Assembly (NCBI GenBank): GCA_018136815.1 | Contig: CM030942.1 | Coordinates: 2,555,546-2,619,545 of the forward strand | From: Isochrysis galbana | Lineage: Eukaryota > Haptophyta > Isochrysidales > Isochrysidaceae | Reading direction: 5' to 3' | Length of the DNA stretch: 64,000 nt | In this document: positions 21,829 to 32,280 of the stretch, piece after piece | How positions within the stretch are numbered: position 1 is the stretch's first letter | How the letters are laid out: each line of letters starts with the position of its first letter | Translations under genes and position numbers: made by a program | Notes under the pieces: model-generated | Told to the model about the DNA's origin: nothing | The model's input: only the letters and a program-made list of their open reading frames with translations | Databases searched by the model: none

Positions 21829-22927
21829 CTACTTTGTGACAACCACCGGCGGTGCAGTTGACGGGGGAGCCATCGGCTTCACCTGTGAACAAAGTCAAGA
21901 AGAAGACGTGTAAACTAGACGCGCAAGTCAAACATTGCGGGGGTTTCAACGCGATTCTCGGGATTCTCCTTACCTGTCCCTTCTTCATACAACAACACAT
22001 GACCGCGATCAACGCCGCGACGACAAGCGCAAGGGCAAGAACGCCACCAACGACGACGGCGACGATCACACCAGTGCTCAAGGCCGCAGCGCTGGCGAGG
22101 AGCGAAGATGATGACGGCGTGCAGGCTGATGACACCGTGTTTGGGATAGTTGCCTCTACAGTTGATCCCGCAAGAATGCAATCGGATCCAGCACCCATCG
22201 ATAATGCTGCGCAGCCGCCCTTAGCATTAATGAAACCATCTAACTCTGATTGAGAATGACAACGGTCCCATGTGCCAGTACTTACGCAGCTGCAGCTGCA
22301 TACACTTTGTTGGCACATCATTGAAGTTGGTGGAGGTGGCGGCGGCGACAATGGTGGCGATGGTGGCGGCGACAATGGTGGCAATGGTGGCGACGGCGAC
22401 GGCAACCAGTTGCTCCAATAAATACCGCAATCGTAGCAGTCGCTTCCAAAACTGCAAATATTATATTCAGCACCAGGGCCTCCGTCATCACATTCTCCAT
22501 CGAAAGCCGTGGAGCAGGAATCGTAGCAAAGCCAGGGTATCGGAGGTGGTGGTGGTGGTGGTGGTGGTGGCGGCGGCAAGTAGCGCCAGGCACCGCCGCA
22601 ATCGCTGCAGTCGCTTCCGAGAGGGCAATGAGAATATTCAGATCCATAGCCTCCGTCATCACATTCTCCATCGAAAGCGTATTGGCAGGAGTCGACGACG
22701 CACTCTGGATATTGATTCCAGCAACAGTACTGACATTGCTCGGAATAAAAAAGGCCGCATCCAGTGGTACTGTATGGATCAGTGACCCATTTCTGGTTGT
22801 TTGCAACATCGCAGAAGCCGCAATTGTACCTGCATGCTCCCCAGCAGCCATCCAGAGCATCGACATGGTCAACATAAACGGCGATGCTCAACACGAACAG
22901 TAGGTAGAAGGAGGGCTTGAACACCAT
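21829..22927 (-). CDS. Secreted cysteine-rich, proline-rich one-pass membrane protein (2 exons)
   Basis: Exon 1 is 21974-22927 (from MVFKPSFYLLFVL; an in-frame ATG 33 nt upstream is less likely) and exon 2 is 21829-21882. The 91-nt intron has a GTAAGG donor and a CACAG acceptor; splicing changes the frame and ends the protein VVVTK. The first 22 residues are a signal peptide. Two cysteine modules of the form DGECDDGGYGSEYSHC..GSDCSDC are separated by polyproline. A third domain (CSCSCVSTGTWDRCHSQSEL) precedes a serine-rich stalk, a strong membrane helix (VIVAVVVGGVLALALVVAAL) and a CCC-containing cytoplasmic tail of about 25 residues. The architecture suggests a cell-surface protein; I associate such modules with haptophytes. 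A possible donor GTAAGT inside exon 1 is probably not used, since the frame runs on through a well-formed domain. Confidence 0.8.
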
Positions 22928-22960
22928 GCTTTCGTCTGCAATAAGCCTGCACGAGAGCAA

Positions 22961-24394
22961 ATGGGTTGCAATGTTATTCTGGAGGACAAAAGAGGCAGGC
23001 CAACCCGGAGCAACTTGAGGTGCTGGCAGCTCTCGCTAGCGAGAAAGGATTGATGGATCACGAGAAGTGCGCGTGTGCAGTGGAGGTGCCTGCCACAGTG
23101 GCAGAGCCCACCACTCGTGTCACCACCCTGTGGCCAAACAACGAGATCATAGTGTGTGAACCCGGCTGGCACAGGTGCTCCGCATCGTGCGCGAGCAATG
23201 AAGCCAGCCGAGGCTGGGCGGCATGGGCTTGAGGCTCAGCGTACGTACCTGGCGAGAAGCCGACCGAGGGAGGATCGGGGGGGGTGCGGGGGGGGGGGCG
23301 GGGGTGGACTCGGAGGCCCTCTCTCATGAAACAGAAGGATCGTCCGGTCCGGTTGGTCCCAAACGAGCGGCGAGAATGTGAGAGATTGGAGCTCGCGCGA
23401 TCTCGAAGCTCGGTGGAGAAAGACTGAACGCTAAACGGACATGGCTCGCGCGATCTCTAACTGAATTTGAGAAGGTTCTTCTTGGATGGGAGGCTTGGAC
23501 AGCCTGTGGAACGGACACTATGGCGACGGAGCTGGCTAGGGGGGAGTGGGGGGGAGGGGGGGGGGCGGCGTGATGGGGGTTGGTTTGCCTTTGATGGTGG
23601 TGGGGGTTGCCCGAGGTGGGCAGCTCAGATTCCCGAAGGCAAGGGAGGCCGATCTCTCTGCGACGGTACCACCCCAGCCGGGCTCAGAACCCCCAGCAAC
23701 AAAACGGCTATGGCTATGACGCCCGCCCCAATCTTCATCTTCAACCTTCTCTCCCCGCTGGTGCCCAAAGGAATACATAATCCGATAGACTGAACGGTCG
23801 GAGGGCGGAGCTCGCGCATCTCTCATCTCTAACTGAATTCCTAAAAGTTCTTCTGGACTCTGGACTCGGAGGCTTTGGCAGTCTGGGGAAGTGACACTAG
23901 GGCGACGGAGCTGAGGCTGAGGCTGAGGTCGCATTCCGTCGATGAGGATCATGTGAAATTTGTTTTCATATTCAGTTTGAACTTCAAATACGAGTTGTAT
24001 TTAAACTGTCTTTTAAGCGGCGAAGCACCTTGGGAGGTGCTGCATGTCGTCGCAGTTGCCTCGAGGACGGGGTTGTTGTATTCAGGCCTACTGGCATGAA
24101 TATTTTGGCATGAGCACGAACCTTCTTCGTAATATACCGTCTTCTATGCTCTTCGTGGTCGCGCAAGGCGTGCAGATTCGGATTCTCCCTGGGCTCAAGC
24201 CAGGGTGCCGCCACAATACATAATACCATATAATACCGTATTGTGTTATACATGTGTATAATACATAATACACGAGGTCATAATACACGTATTAAATCGT
24301 ATTGGTGGGCGTGCGCGCGTGCGCGGGGAACTCATCCACCCGCATTGACCGTTGGCCGCTGAAGTCGGGCCTCGAGCTCGAGCTCAACAGCCAC
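22961..24394. other. Intergenic with duplicated segment and possible signal-peptide exon
   Basis: Segments at 23385-23540 and 23805-23920 are diverged direct copies (CTCTAACTGAATT...GGCGACGGAGCTG). On the minus strand an ATG at 23736-23738 opens MKIGAGVIAIAVLLLGVL, a convincing signal peptide or membrane helix, but I could not find the following exons. The dispersed repeat R3 occupies 24069-24212, and AT-rich ATAATAC repeats lie at 24218-24300. Confidence 0.4.
24069..24212 (+). repeat. R3 dispersed repeat, copy 1
   Basis: Contains TTGTTGTATTCAGGCCTACT, GGCATGAATATTTTGGCATG and GATTCGGATTCTCC. A second copy lies at 32448-32580 and a more diverged one at about 39700-39850. It is non-coding. 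Its boundaries and mechanism are unclear. Confidence 0.55.
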
Positions 24395-25272
24395 CCTAGC
24401 TAGATGGGAAATACGTATTCACCGTATTTGTATTTGGCCAGAGGCCAAATACATATGTATTTGGCTGTATTTGAAGCGCGTCCTGGGTTGTAGGCCTCGA
24501 ATGTATTTGAAATGTATTTGTATTTGGCCGGAGGCCAAATCGGATAAAGGTACCCAGCTTTCTAGGACCAGTCCTAGAAACTAGGACGGACTTTGCTAGG
24601 TGAGAGCATGAGCATACCATGTTATTTTGTCCCAAACCTTGGCTATTGAGTTACCACATGCATGTCCTCATTAAATGCTCCAAGTGTACCTAGGCACCAT
24701 TCCCTCAGCAACACCAAGTTTTGTGACGCGTCTGCGGGTCACCTGGTCGGAATTGCTGCTTGTCCTAGAAACGGGAGAAATGGCTGATACCACCCAATGG
24801 GGAGCTCTTCTACCCATGGTCCCCAGAAGATGAAATGTTGCTTTGACTGCCCTCTTTGAGACCTTCAGTGACCACCAAGCTTGGTTTTGTCATCTAAGTG
24901 TCCTATCCGCTAGCCTACTGCTCCAAAAGGTCTAAAATAAAACTCCTCTGGTGCGAGCGGACGCCCGAGTGCAGCACCGCATGCTGAATGTGGTAGCAAA
25001 AGTAAGCAAAGACAAGCTCCGCAGAGTTGGTCATGGGGAGAGCTAAGGTTGAATGGGATGTGGAGATGGTTTGCTCCAGGCGATGGGATGTCTCATAAGC
25101 TCACCATAGGCTACAATGGAGGCATGATCGGCAGAGTCCTAGAAATCCAAGAATTTTCTAGGACATGGTCCTAGTTTCTAGGACGGAATTTTTTGTCCGA
25201 AATACATATGTATTTGGCTGTATTTGTATTTGTATTTGCAGGCCCCAGCACCGTATTTCCCATCTAGCTAGG
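24395..25272. mobile_element. Inverted-repeat element with 21-bp ends and imperfect 8-bp TSD
   Basis: 878 bp bounded by perfect 21-bp inverted ends CCTAGCTAGATGGGAAATACG (24395-24415 and 25252-25272). The outer 8 nt are ACAGCCAC on the left and ACAACCAC on the right, one mismatch, as for an old hAT-type target duplication. Subterminal repeats of TATGTATTTGGCTGTATTTG and TTTCTAGGAC occur at both ends. The interior has no long frame. This is a non-autonomous DNA transposon, superfamily not proven. Confidence 0.75.
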
Positions 25273-25395
25273 ACAACCACAGAGGTAGGGAACGGGCAGA
25301 GCCCTGTTCCCCGCAAAACAAATGAGCCAGAGTCTGGCCTAGCCGTCTGCTCCCTCCGGTCTGCCTCCCCAACAAGCCTGGATGCCCCATCATGC

Positions 25396-25462
25396 TGATA
25401 TCAGGTTCTGATATATCAGGTTATCAGGCCTATACTAGACCTGATAACCTGATATCAGGTTG
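25396..25462. repeat. Palindrome with CTGATATCAGG motifs
   Basis: An imperfect 60-bp inverted repeat around GCCTATACTAGAC, with arms CTGATATATCAGGTTATCAG and CTGATAACCTGATATCAG. The motif TGATATCAG is also repeated within the inverted-repeat element at 28.1-28.5 kb, so this may be a remnant of that family. Confidence 0.65.
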
Positions 25463-25552
25463 ATATTATTGCTACTGACTTTAGAATAAAATAAAATTCA
25501 TGTCGGTAAACGGGCGAGCAGTCATCGGAACCATGCCTCTCAGTGATGATGG

Positions 25553-25920
25553 ATGATGGGCTGCGAGGCTGGGTGGAGGCGAGGCTGGAGGCGGCGAGGC
25601 TGGTGGCGGCGAGGTTGCTGGAGGCGAGGCTGCTAGAGGCGAGGCGGGTGGTAACGAGGCGGGTGGCGGCGAGGCTGGTGGCGGCGAGGCTGGTGGTAAC
25701 GAGGCTGGTGGTAACGAGGCTTGTGGTAACGAGGCTAATGGTAACGAGGCTGGCGGCGGTGAGGCTGGTGGCGGCGAGGCTGGTGGCGGCGAGGCTGGTG
25801 GCTGCGAGGCTAGTAACTGCGAGGCTGGCGGCGGCGAGGCTGGTGGCGGCGAGGCTGGAGGAGGCGAGGCTGGTTGCTACGAGGCTGGGTGGAGGCGAGG
25901 CTGGTGGCGGCGACGCTGGT
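25553..25920 (+). repeat. 15-bp minisatellite
   Basis: About 24 tandem copies of a 15-bp unit close to GGCGAGGCTGGTGGC, some with GTAAC in place of GGCGGC. It translates as ARLVA or TRLVV pentapeptides. Because the unit is a multiple of three a frame stays open through it, but nothing around it supports a gene. Confidence 0.85.
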
Positions 25921-26189
25921 TGCCAGGGGGGAGGGCAACAACTGGTGTTGAGGTGGAGGAGGCGGGGTGGCGCTGGGGCAGGCGCGAGCCCAGCGGCGAG
26001 GCTGGCAGTGAGGCGGGTGAACCAGCGAGGCGGGCGGCAGCAAAGGGGACGGCGGTGGGGCGAGCAGAGGTAGCAGGGGACGCGCTGGCGGCGGAGCGGG
26101 CGGGAACGGCGGCCGCAGTGGCGGGCTGGGGGGGAGGGAGGGGTGCGGGGCGGTATCTTAGGGTGTCTTACACCGGCTCGAACTGCAGA

Positions 26190-26272
26190 GCGCTCCGTCC
26201 GGACTCGAACTCGCGACCCAGAGCAAAAGGTTGGTGGAGGCGGTGGGTTGAACCACTATGCCACGCGAGAGT
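26190..26272 (-). other. tRNA-like sequence with Pol III A- and B-boxes
   Basis: On the minus strand the A-box TGGCATAGTGG (26253-26263) and the B-box GAGTTCGAGTCC (26201-26212) are about 40 nt apart, with a plausible D stem (GTGG..CCAC). Neither an acceptor stem nor a fully paired T stem can be drawn. It is probably a tRNA pseudogene or the head of a tRNA-derived SINE. Confidence 0.5.
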
Positions 26273-26848
26273 TTACGTAGCCATAGGGCCAATGGGAAGG
26301 GCTGAGAACCGCCCTATATACTCTAGGTTTTTTTTTCTTCTTTTTTCACTCTTCTTCTTCTTTCTTCCTCTGTTCTTTTTTACTGTTTTACTGTTTTTTT
26401 CTTTACTGTTATTTCTTTTTGCCTCTGAGACATCACGAATGCGACACGAGCGATCGCGACCTCAGCCTTCGCCGCGCGGGGAGGGTTTGTTTATCGTATG
26501 ATGCCGGAGTGTTTACGTTAGTTTTCTGAGCCCAAGGACTTTGGTTTTTGGTTTTTTCGTGAGTGGTTTTGTAGCAACTTCGTCGAGTCCCACCGTGTTC
26601 CCAAGCGAGCCCCCCCGAGTTCCCGAGTCTATACCCCGAGTCAACGAGTCAATACAAGCCAAGCACGCGCCTGAGCCACCCCCAGGCAGCACCGTTGCTG
26701 CCATCCTTGTGGCCCGGCGAAACAACTGTAATGCAGCGACCGGGAAACATAAGTTCTCTGTCGTTCACCGACAAGTGATTTGACAACTCTACGATAGATC
26801 GATTTATTTATCATAAACATATCGAAAACTATTGTTATAGTTTTAGCG

Positions 26849-27646
26849 ATGGAGCGCGCGCCGACCGCTCCCCTCTCCCAGCCCGTCCCTCAAGAATACC
26901 AACTCCTCCCACACAAAAAAACCCTTGACTCTCTCAATGTGAAGATCCTGACCCAATACTTTGCTAGTCGCAGAAAAGTAAAAAAACAAAAAGCCATCAA
27001 AGCATGGGAGGCGCGGTTCCCCATCCCTCCGAAATTATGGCCTAAGATATCACAACTGTACCAATTTAACTTCTTAACTCCGAGAGATTCCCATCTACAC
27101 TTCAAGCACATCCTCCATAGAAGGATTAACACCTATAACAGGTACCAAGGGGCCGACCCCACTTGCCGCTTTTGTAGGACCGAGCCGGAATCCTCTACCC
27201 ACCTAGCGGAATGCCCCTCAATAGCCCCTGTCTTCGAATACTTAGAGAAGCTCATGGACATAAACCTTCAGGGTCAAAACATACCGTTCCAAAGACTTTT
27301 TTGCTACCCAGGTAGCCACCCATGCTCCGGATACTTAGCTATCCTAGCATGGAGGTACATCCTTACGGACTTCTATAATATCCATTATGGAAACGACGAT
27401 CCCAGAACGGTCACCGGCCTGCTTAGAGCCATTTTTAAGCGATTCCACATCCTCATCAAAGGAAAAGTTGGATTCTTCCAACGTATACGCCGACAGCGCA
27501 TCCTAGTGCACCTCCCCCCACCCTCTAAGAAAACAGTTAACAAACTCCTATACCCTCTGTACTCAGTAGATGAGACACTTGTGCTAACCATCTCTGAGAA
27601 CTTAAGTACAGTGGCCATAGATCTAGATATCCCTTGCATACACTAA
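26849..27646 (+). pseudogene. LINE-C ORF2 C-terminal fragment
   Basis: 265 codons from an ATG at 26849. The sequence parallels LINE-B throughout (QFNFLTPRDSHLHFKHILHR, zinc knuckle CRFCRTEPESSTHLAEC, SGYLAILAWRYILTDFYNIH, KVGFFQR) but is clearly diverged, so it is a separate lineage. The RT and endonuclease are absent. The short N-terminus (MERAPTAPLSQ..) is not recognisable as retroelement sequence and may be a fusion. The 3' UTR runs to about 27858 and ends ACTTAAGA followed by ten T. Confidence 0.85.
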
Positions 27647-27858
27647 GGAGACCTTCATTCTCCTCCCCACAGCTCTAACTGACCGCACTTCACCCCCCCG
27701 GCTAAAGCAGGGTGCATAGCCATTCCGGCACTCCTAGGGGCCGATAATAGGCCTCAAGTAGGGTAGGATAGGGGGGGATAGGAAGGGTTAGTTGTAGAGA
27801 GCACTCACAGCCTGCACACACTACCGTAGGGTACTGCCAACTTAAGATTTTTTTTTTC
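27647..27858 (+). mobile_element. LINE-C 3' UTR with oligo(T) end
   Basis: Follows the LINE-C stop codon and ends GTACTGCCAACTTAAGA plus ten T at 27848-27857. It abuts the inverted R1 copy directly. Confidence 0.7.
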
Positions 27859-27859
27859 T

Positions 27860-28896
27860 CTTACCCAAACTGGGCGAGAAGACACGTTTCTGCCGGAGGG
27901 GAGAGCTGCCGCTCCCCCCTCCCCTCCCTCTTCCCTTTTCCTCCTCTCTTCCCTGCGGCGGGGGCCCATGGCGCGCGCCTGCGGCCCCTCTTCAGGTCCC
28001 CAGGAGGCCGGCAGGGGCCTGGGAGCGCAGCTCAGGGGGCAGGTGAGGCTGGGGCATGGCCCTGGCCCCTCGGCCCCTCCCTGTGATGGTGCATCAGTAC
28101 TGATATCAGTTTTTTACATCAGTATCAGCTCACCTCGAGCTGATAACTGATATCAGTTGTCAGTTGTCAGCAGCTTGGAGCTGGGAGAAAACAAAACACC
28201 CAGTCCCCTTTACTTTCTACATCCAAAAAAAAGTGAAAAAAATTAAATTTTTGTGAGGTCGGGTGGACGTCGTACTGGTCTCCAGCGGGAGTCGAACTGG
28301 TCTGCTGCGGTGCACATCGTCCGCGTACTGTCATCTGAGCCGCGTGTCGCCCAAATATTCTTTCTTGGAGGGCGTTTTGTTATATTTATATCTGCAGCAA
28401 ATACACAAGCCACTGATATCAGCTGATAATCTGCTCGCTCAGGGCCTTGGAGGTGATAACAGCTGATAAGGTCCATCAGCTTATATCAGCTATGATATCA
28501 ATGTCAGCCTCGAAGTTGGTGTCAGCTGATGAACTGATGCACCATCACTGGCCCCTCCTGCCTCTCCCTCGCTGGCTCTCGAGCTCTCGAGCCCCTGCCA
28601 GCCCTGCCAGTCGACTGGAGCTGGCTGGTGGCTGGGGGGTCCTGATCAGGGGGGCCCAAGGGGAGGAGGGGCTGGTCAGAGGGATGGGCAGATGGGCAGG
28701 CCACGACGGGCCAGGGCGAGCGAGTCAGGCGGGCCTCTGGGGAGAGGAATGGGTCAGCAGGGTTGTGTGCTCCTGGCAAGCCATCAGGCGTGCCAGGATA
28801 GTGGGTGGTTCCTCCCCCATGGCAGGGGAGGAGTGGAGAGAGAGGGGGGCTCGTGCCCCCCCATGGGCCATGGGCGAACTAAGTATAAACTTAGTT
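27860..28896 (-). mobile_element. R1 copy on the minus strand, interrupted by an inverted-repeat element
   Basis: Read on the minus strand it starts AACTAAGTTTATACTTAGTT at 28896 and matches the R1 copies at 14.4 and 58.7 kb through to the stretch GTTTGGGTAAGAG near 27868. A 466-bp element is nested at 28083-28548. No target duplication was found for this copy. Confidence 0.75.
28083..28548. mobile_element. 466-bp inverted-repeat element nested in R1
   Basis: Perfect 16-bp terminal inverted repeats GTGATGGTGCATCAGT at 28083-28098 and 28533-28548. The interior is rich in TGATATCAG and CAGCTGATA motifs, as subterminal transposase sites often are, and has no long frame. The flanks (GGCCCCTCCCT and TGGCCCCTCCTG) are similar but not a clean duplication. 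It also contains a tRNA-like stretch on the minus strand at 28265-28350 (GGCTCAGATGACAG..CAGTTCGACTCCC). Confidence 0.75.
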
Positions 28897-29317
28897 GTGT
28901 TTGGCTGTGTTTGTACAAATGTAAAGCACAGCCTGTTTTTCCTGTGTTTGGAGACGCTCCTGCTGTGTTTCCCAGCTAGGTCTGTGGAAGCCTGACACGC
29001 CCGCTCTCTGTGTTGGCCGCCGATCGTGTGCACGGGATGCGTTTCGGCCGTGTTGCGACGGTTTGGAGCCAAAGTCTTCACAGGAGAAGAAGAAAGGGGC
29101 GACAGGTCGTCTTCTTCACAGGAGAAGAGGCGACTCGTGGGAGACGCGGACGTCCTCTTCACAGGAGAAGAAGAGGGGGACGAGAGGAGAGTGAGCCTCT
29201 CTCTCTCTCTTCTTCTCCTCTGTTGACTGAGAAGCGAGCCCCCCAAGAGGGGGTGGGGGGTGGGGGGGGGGGGGGGGGGGAAGAGGAAGGAGCGGGGGGA
29301 GAGAGGGGAAAGAGAGC

Positions 29318-29326
29318 TCTCTCTCT

Positions 29327-29369
<43 letters not shown>

Positions 29370-29480
29370 CCTCTCTCTCTCTTCTCTCTTCTTTCTCTCT
29401 CTCTCTCTCTTCTCTCTCTTTCTCTGTCTCGCTCTCTCTCTCTCTCTCTCTCTCTCCCTCCCTCCCTCCCTCTCTCTCTC
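29318..29480. repeat. CT microsatellite upstream of the FHA exon
   Basis: About 160 bp of (CT)n with few interruptions, continuing as C/T-rich sequence to 29630. It ends about 20-40 bp before the probable 3' splice site of the FHA-domain exon and is therefore likely intronic. Confidence 0.85.
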
Positions 29481-29653
29481 AATCATCTCTTCCTCCTCCC
29501 CATTTCCCCTCGCTCCTCTTTTCTCTCTCTTCTCCGCGTCTTCTCTTCCCCTTCTTCCCTTCTTCTACCTCTCCCTCCCCCTTCTCGCCCCCCCCCCCCC
29601 CTCTCCCTCTCTGCCCCTCCTCGCCGACTGCGGCTACGGCCCACCTGCGCTCC

Positions 29654-32280
29654 AGAAGGCGTGGCCGAGGTGGTGCTCGAGGGCGAGGGGCCTCACTGGG
29701 TCGGCCGCTGGCGCGAGAGAGCCGCGCTCTGGCTCAATGACAGGGGAAAGCCGTGTAAAGCCTCGAGGCTTCACGCGAGGCTCGAGCCTCCGCACACCCG
29801 TGGAGCCTGCTGGCTCATGGTGGACAACGGGAGCTCCAACGGGACGTACGTCAACGGGGCGCGCGTCAGCACAGCGCCCCTCCGTGTGGGTGATAGTGTG
29901 GGGTTCGGCTCGGCCGTCGAGAGAGAGGAGCGGCAGGCGGACGATGAGATACCCACCTTTCACTTTGTGGTGGTGGGAGTGGGCGAGGAGGATGGAGAGG
30001 GAACTAGGCAGGTGGAGAAGGAGGGAAGGGCGGATAAGGGAGGGGTGAGGGACGAGGCGCAGGGCGGGCGGGCCGCCGCTCTTGTCCGCGCCGCCGTCTG
30101 TGCGGTCGTGCCAGCCGAGAGGCCTGTCTCAGCAGCGGCAGCGCTTGGTTCGCCCACGGGGCCAGGGCGGCCGAATAGCCGTGCTGCGCGTGCGGCGGAG
30201 GCTTTCGCGCAGGGCGACGCAGAGGCCGCAGAAGCGGAGAGTCAGGTTGAACAGCTTGCGGGGAGGATGGCCGACGATCTCGCCTCGCCCGTCCGCCACG
30301 GCGAGAAAGAGACGCTCCTCTCGCTGTTAGCGCTCGTGCACGCGCCGAGCGCGACAGCGCCGAGGGACGGGCGGCGCTGGGGACGATGCGCACTGAGCTC
30401 GAACAAATTGAGCAGTCGATGGCTCCAGTGCGCGCGCATGCAGATGGCGGTGCTGCCCAGCCGGTGCAGCTCTCGCAGTTTGTCCAAACGGTCACGGTCG
30501 AGATGCGCGACACGGCCACGGAGCCGGCCGAGGCAGCTGTGCCGCCTGCGCGTGCTGAGATGATTCGGGCCGCAGACGACGTCGTGGCCGCACGCTCTCA
30601 GGCTGGCGCTGTAGCTCCCACCGTCCCCCGCGACGTGGCGGCACCGGAGGCGATGCGCGCTCGCGGCCCGCCGTTATTTACACACCTCGCCGCCACCCCA
30701 CTGTTGGTGGATATGGAGGACGAGGTGGTCCCGACGACGGGGTGCGCAGGCACCATCGAGAGCAGCGATGAAGATGGCGACGGCCTCGATGAGTCCCTTG
30801 CTTCCGGGATCGGCCATCATCACCTCACGCGGCGCGGCGTGCAGCGCCCACCGGGTGCGCCAGCTGCAGCCGTCGCTTGGGATGAGCTTGCACCGGCCGC
30901 AACTGAGAGCGATTGTGGGGATGGAGGTGAGACGCCCACAACGGCCAACGGCTCGGCCTCGGGCGCGCCGTGCACCGCCCAGGCGTCCCTGGCCTCCGAT
31001 ATGGCCCCAGTCAAGGCGGCGGCTTCGTCGGTAGCGGTGGCCGAGGCGGCGGCTGCATCAGCGCGCGAGGCCCAAGTGGCTGCGGAGCTGCGCCTCGCGG
31101 CGGAGGCGGAGGCGAGCGAGCTCCGGAGGGAGTTGCTCGAGCTCAAGGGACGTAGCCACGCCATGAATGAGGCGGCCGCGCGCGAGGCAGTCGCGGGCGC
31201 GGCCGAGGCGGCGGTGGCGGCAGTGGCCCAAGCCAAGGCTGAGGCCGAAGAGCGCCTTCGCCTGGCTCAACTGGCTGCAAGCGAGCGCGAGGCGATGCTT
31301 CGCAGCTCGGCGTCCAGCGATGTGCATAAGCTGCGCACTGAGCTGGCGGTGGCACAGGAAGCTACAGCAAAGGCGGAGGAGCGAGCGCTTGCGGCCGAGG
31401 CGACCGCGGCAAGCGCCCTGGTCGAGGCGAGAGAGGTCGCCCGGCAGGCGGAGGCGAAGGCGGCTGAGGGACTGTGCGCTCAACTGGCGGAGGCGCGGCA
31501 GGCTATGGCGGACGCGGAGTTGCGGGCGCTCGCGACGGAGGCCACCGCGGCCAGTGCCTTGGCCAAAGCGAACGAGCCTGGCTCGCGCACTGATGAGGCG
31601 CATAGGCTACGCGCCGAGCTGGTATCGGCGCATCGGGCCGTGGTGGAGGCGGAGCAGCGAGCGCGCACTGCCGAGGAGACGGCAAAGTGTGCCATGGTGA
31701 TAGTGGGTGAGGCGAGGTTGCAGGTCGAGGCTACTGACCAGCTACGTGCCGAGCTGGCGGAGGCGCAGCGGGCTGCGGCGGAGGCTGAGTACCGAGCGCG
31801 AACAAGGGAGGAGGTGTCCGAGGTTGCGCCGGCGCGAGCGGGCGAGTTGGGAGCGCGGGCGGAGGGATCGGAACGGTTGCGCTCTGAGCTCGTGACGTCG
31901 CAACAAGCTGAGGCGGAGGGGGAGAAGCGAGAGTGGCAGAGGAGACGGCCAGCCGCTCGTCTGTCAAGCCGAGCGCGGCCCAGCTGAGCGCGTGGCATAT
32001 TTTGCCCCAGGTGGATGACCCGTCCAATCTGAAGGGCACGGTGGGAGGCGTCTTGCGTCAATCTGCCTGCTCTCAGCAAGCATCCTCGGCCATGGCGTCC
32101 AACTCGGGCGTCATCAGCCGAAGCGGCACGAGCGATGGCGCAGAGCTCTCTAGTGGCGAAGCCTCTGCGACCCGTTGGCAAGGTACGCACCGAGGGTCGC
32201 AGGGCGAGGGCGCCCGCGTTGCGGCCGAAAAGTCGAGCATCTTCAGTAGGTTCATGGGATGGTCATCGCACAAGCCCTAG
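29654..32280 (+). CDS. FHA-domain coiled-coil protein, reading frame broken
   Basis: After an acceptor-like CTGCGCTCCAG the frame gives an FHA domain: WVGRW, KASRLHARL and VDNGSSNGTYVNGARV..LRVGDSVGFG, which matches the phosphothreonine-binding core (GR, SR.H, S.NGTYVNG). The coding frame then changes between 30250 and 30386. It continues from 30386 (MRTELEQIEQ) for more than 500 codons of alanine-, glutamate- and arginine-rich heptads with an internal 40-residue period (VEAEQRARTAEETAK, AEAEYRARTREEV). Near 31930 the frame must change again to reach VAEETASRSSV and the end FMGWSSHKP at 32280. The first change could be an intron, though no GT-AG pair there fits the phase; the second looks like a one-base loss. 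The gene is either a recent pseudogene or contains assembly errors. FHA proteins usually act as phospho-dependent scaffolds. Confidence 0.7.

Noticed and set aside
22327-22410. GGTGGCGGCGACAATGGTGG repeats as a possible CRISPR or regulatory array
   Set aside because: They encode the polyproline/serine stalk of the cysteine-rich protein on the minus strand; no spacer structure.
22318-22785. Frames opposite the cysteine-rich protein with HHHHHH or VVVV tracts
   Set aside because: Reverse-frame translations of the polyproline coding repeats.
25543-26073. 176-codon frame of ARLVA/TRLVV repeats
   Set aside because: Translation of a 15-bp minisatellite; no start context, domain or splice signals.
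29010-29640. Open frame upstream of the FHA domain
   Set aside because: Encoded by CT microsatellites and Ser/Leu low complexity; more likely intron ending at an acceptor near 29653.
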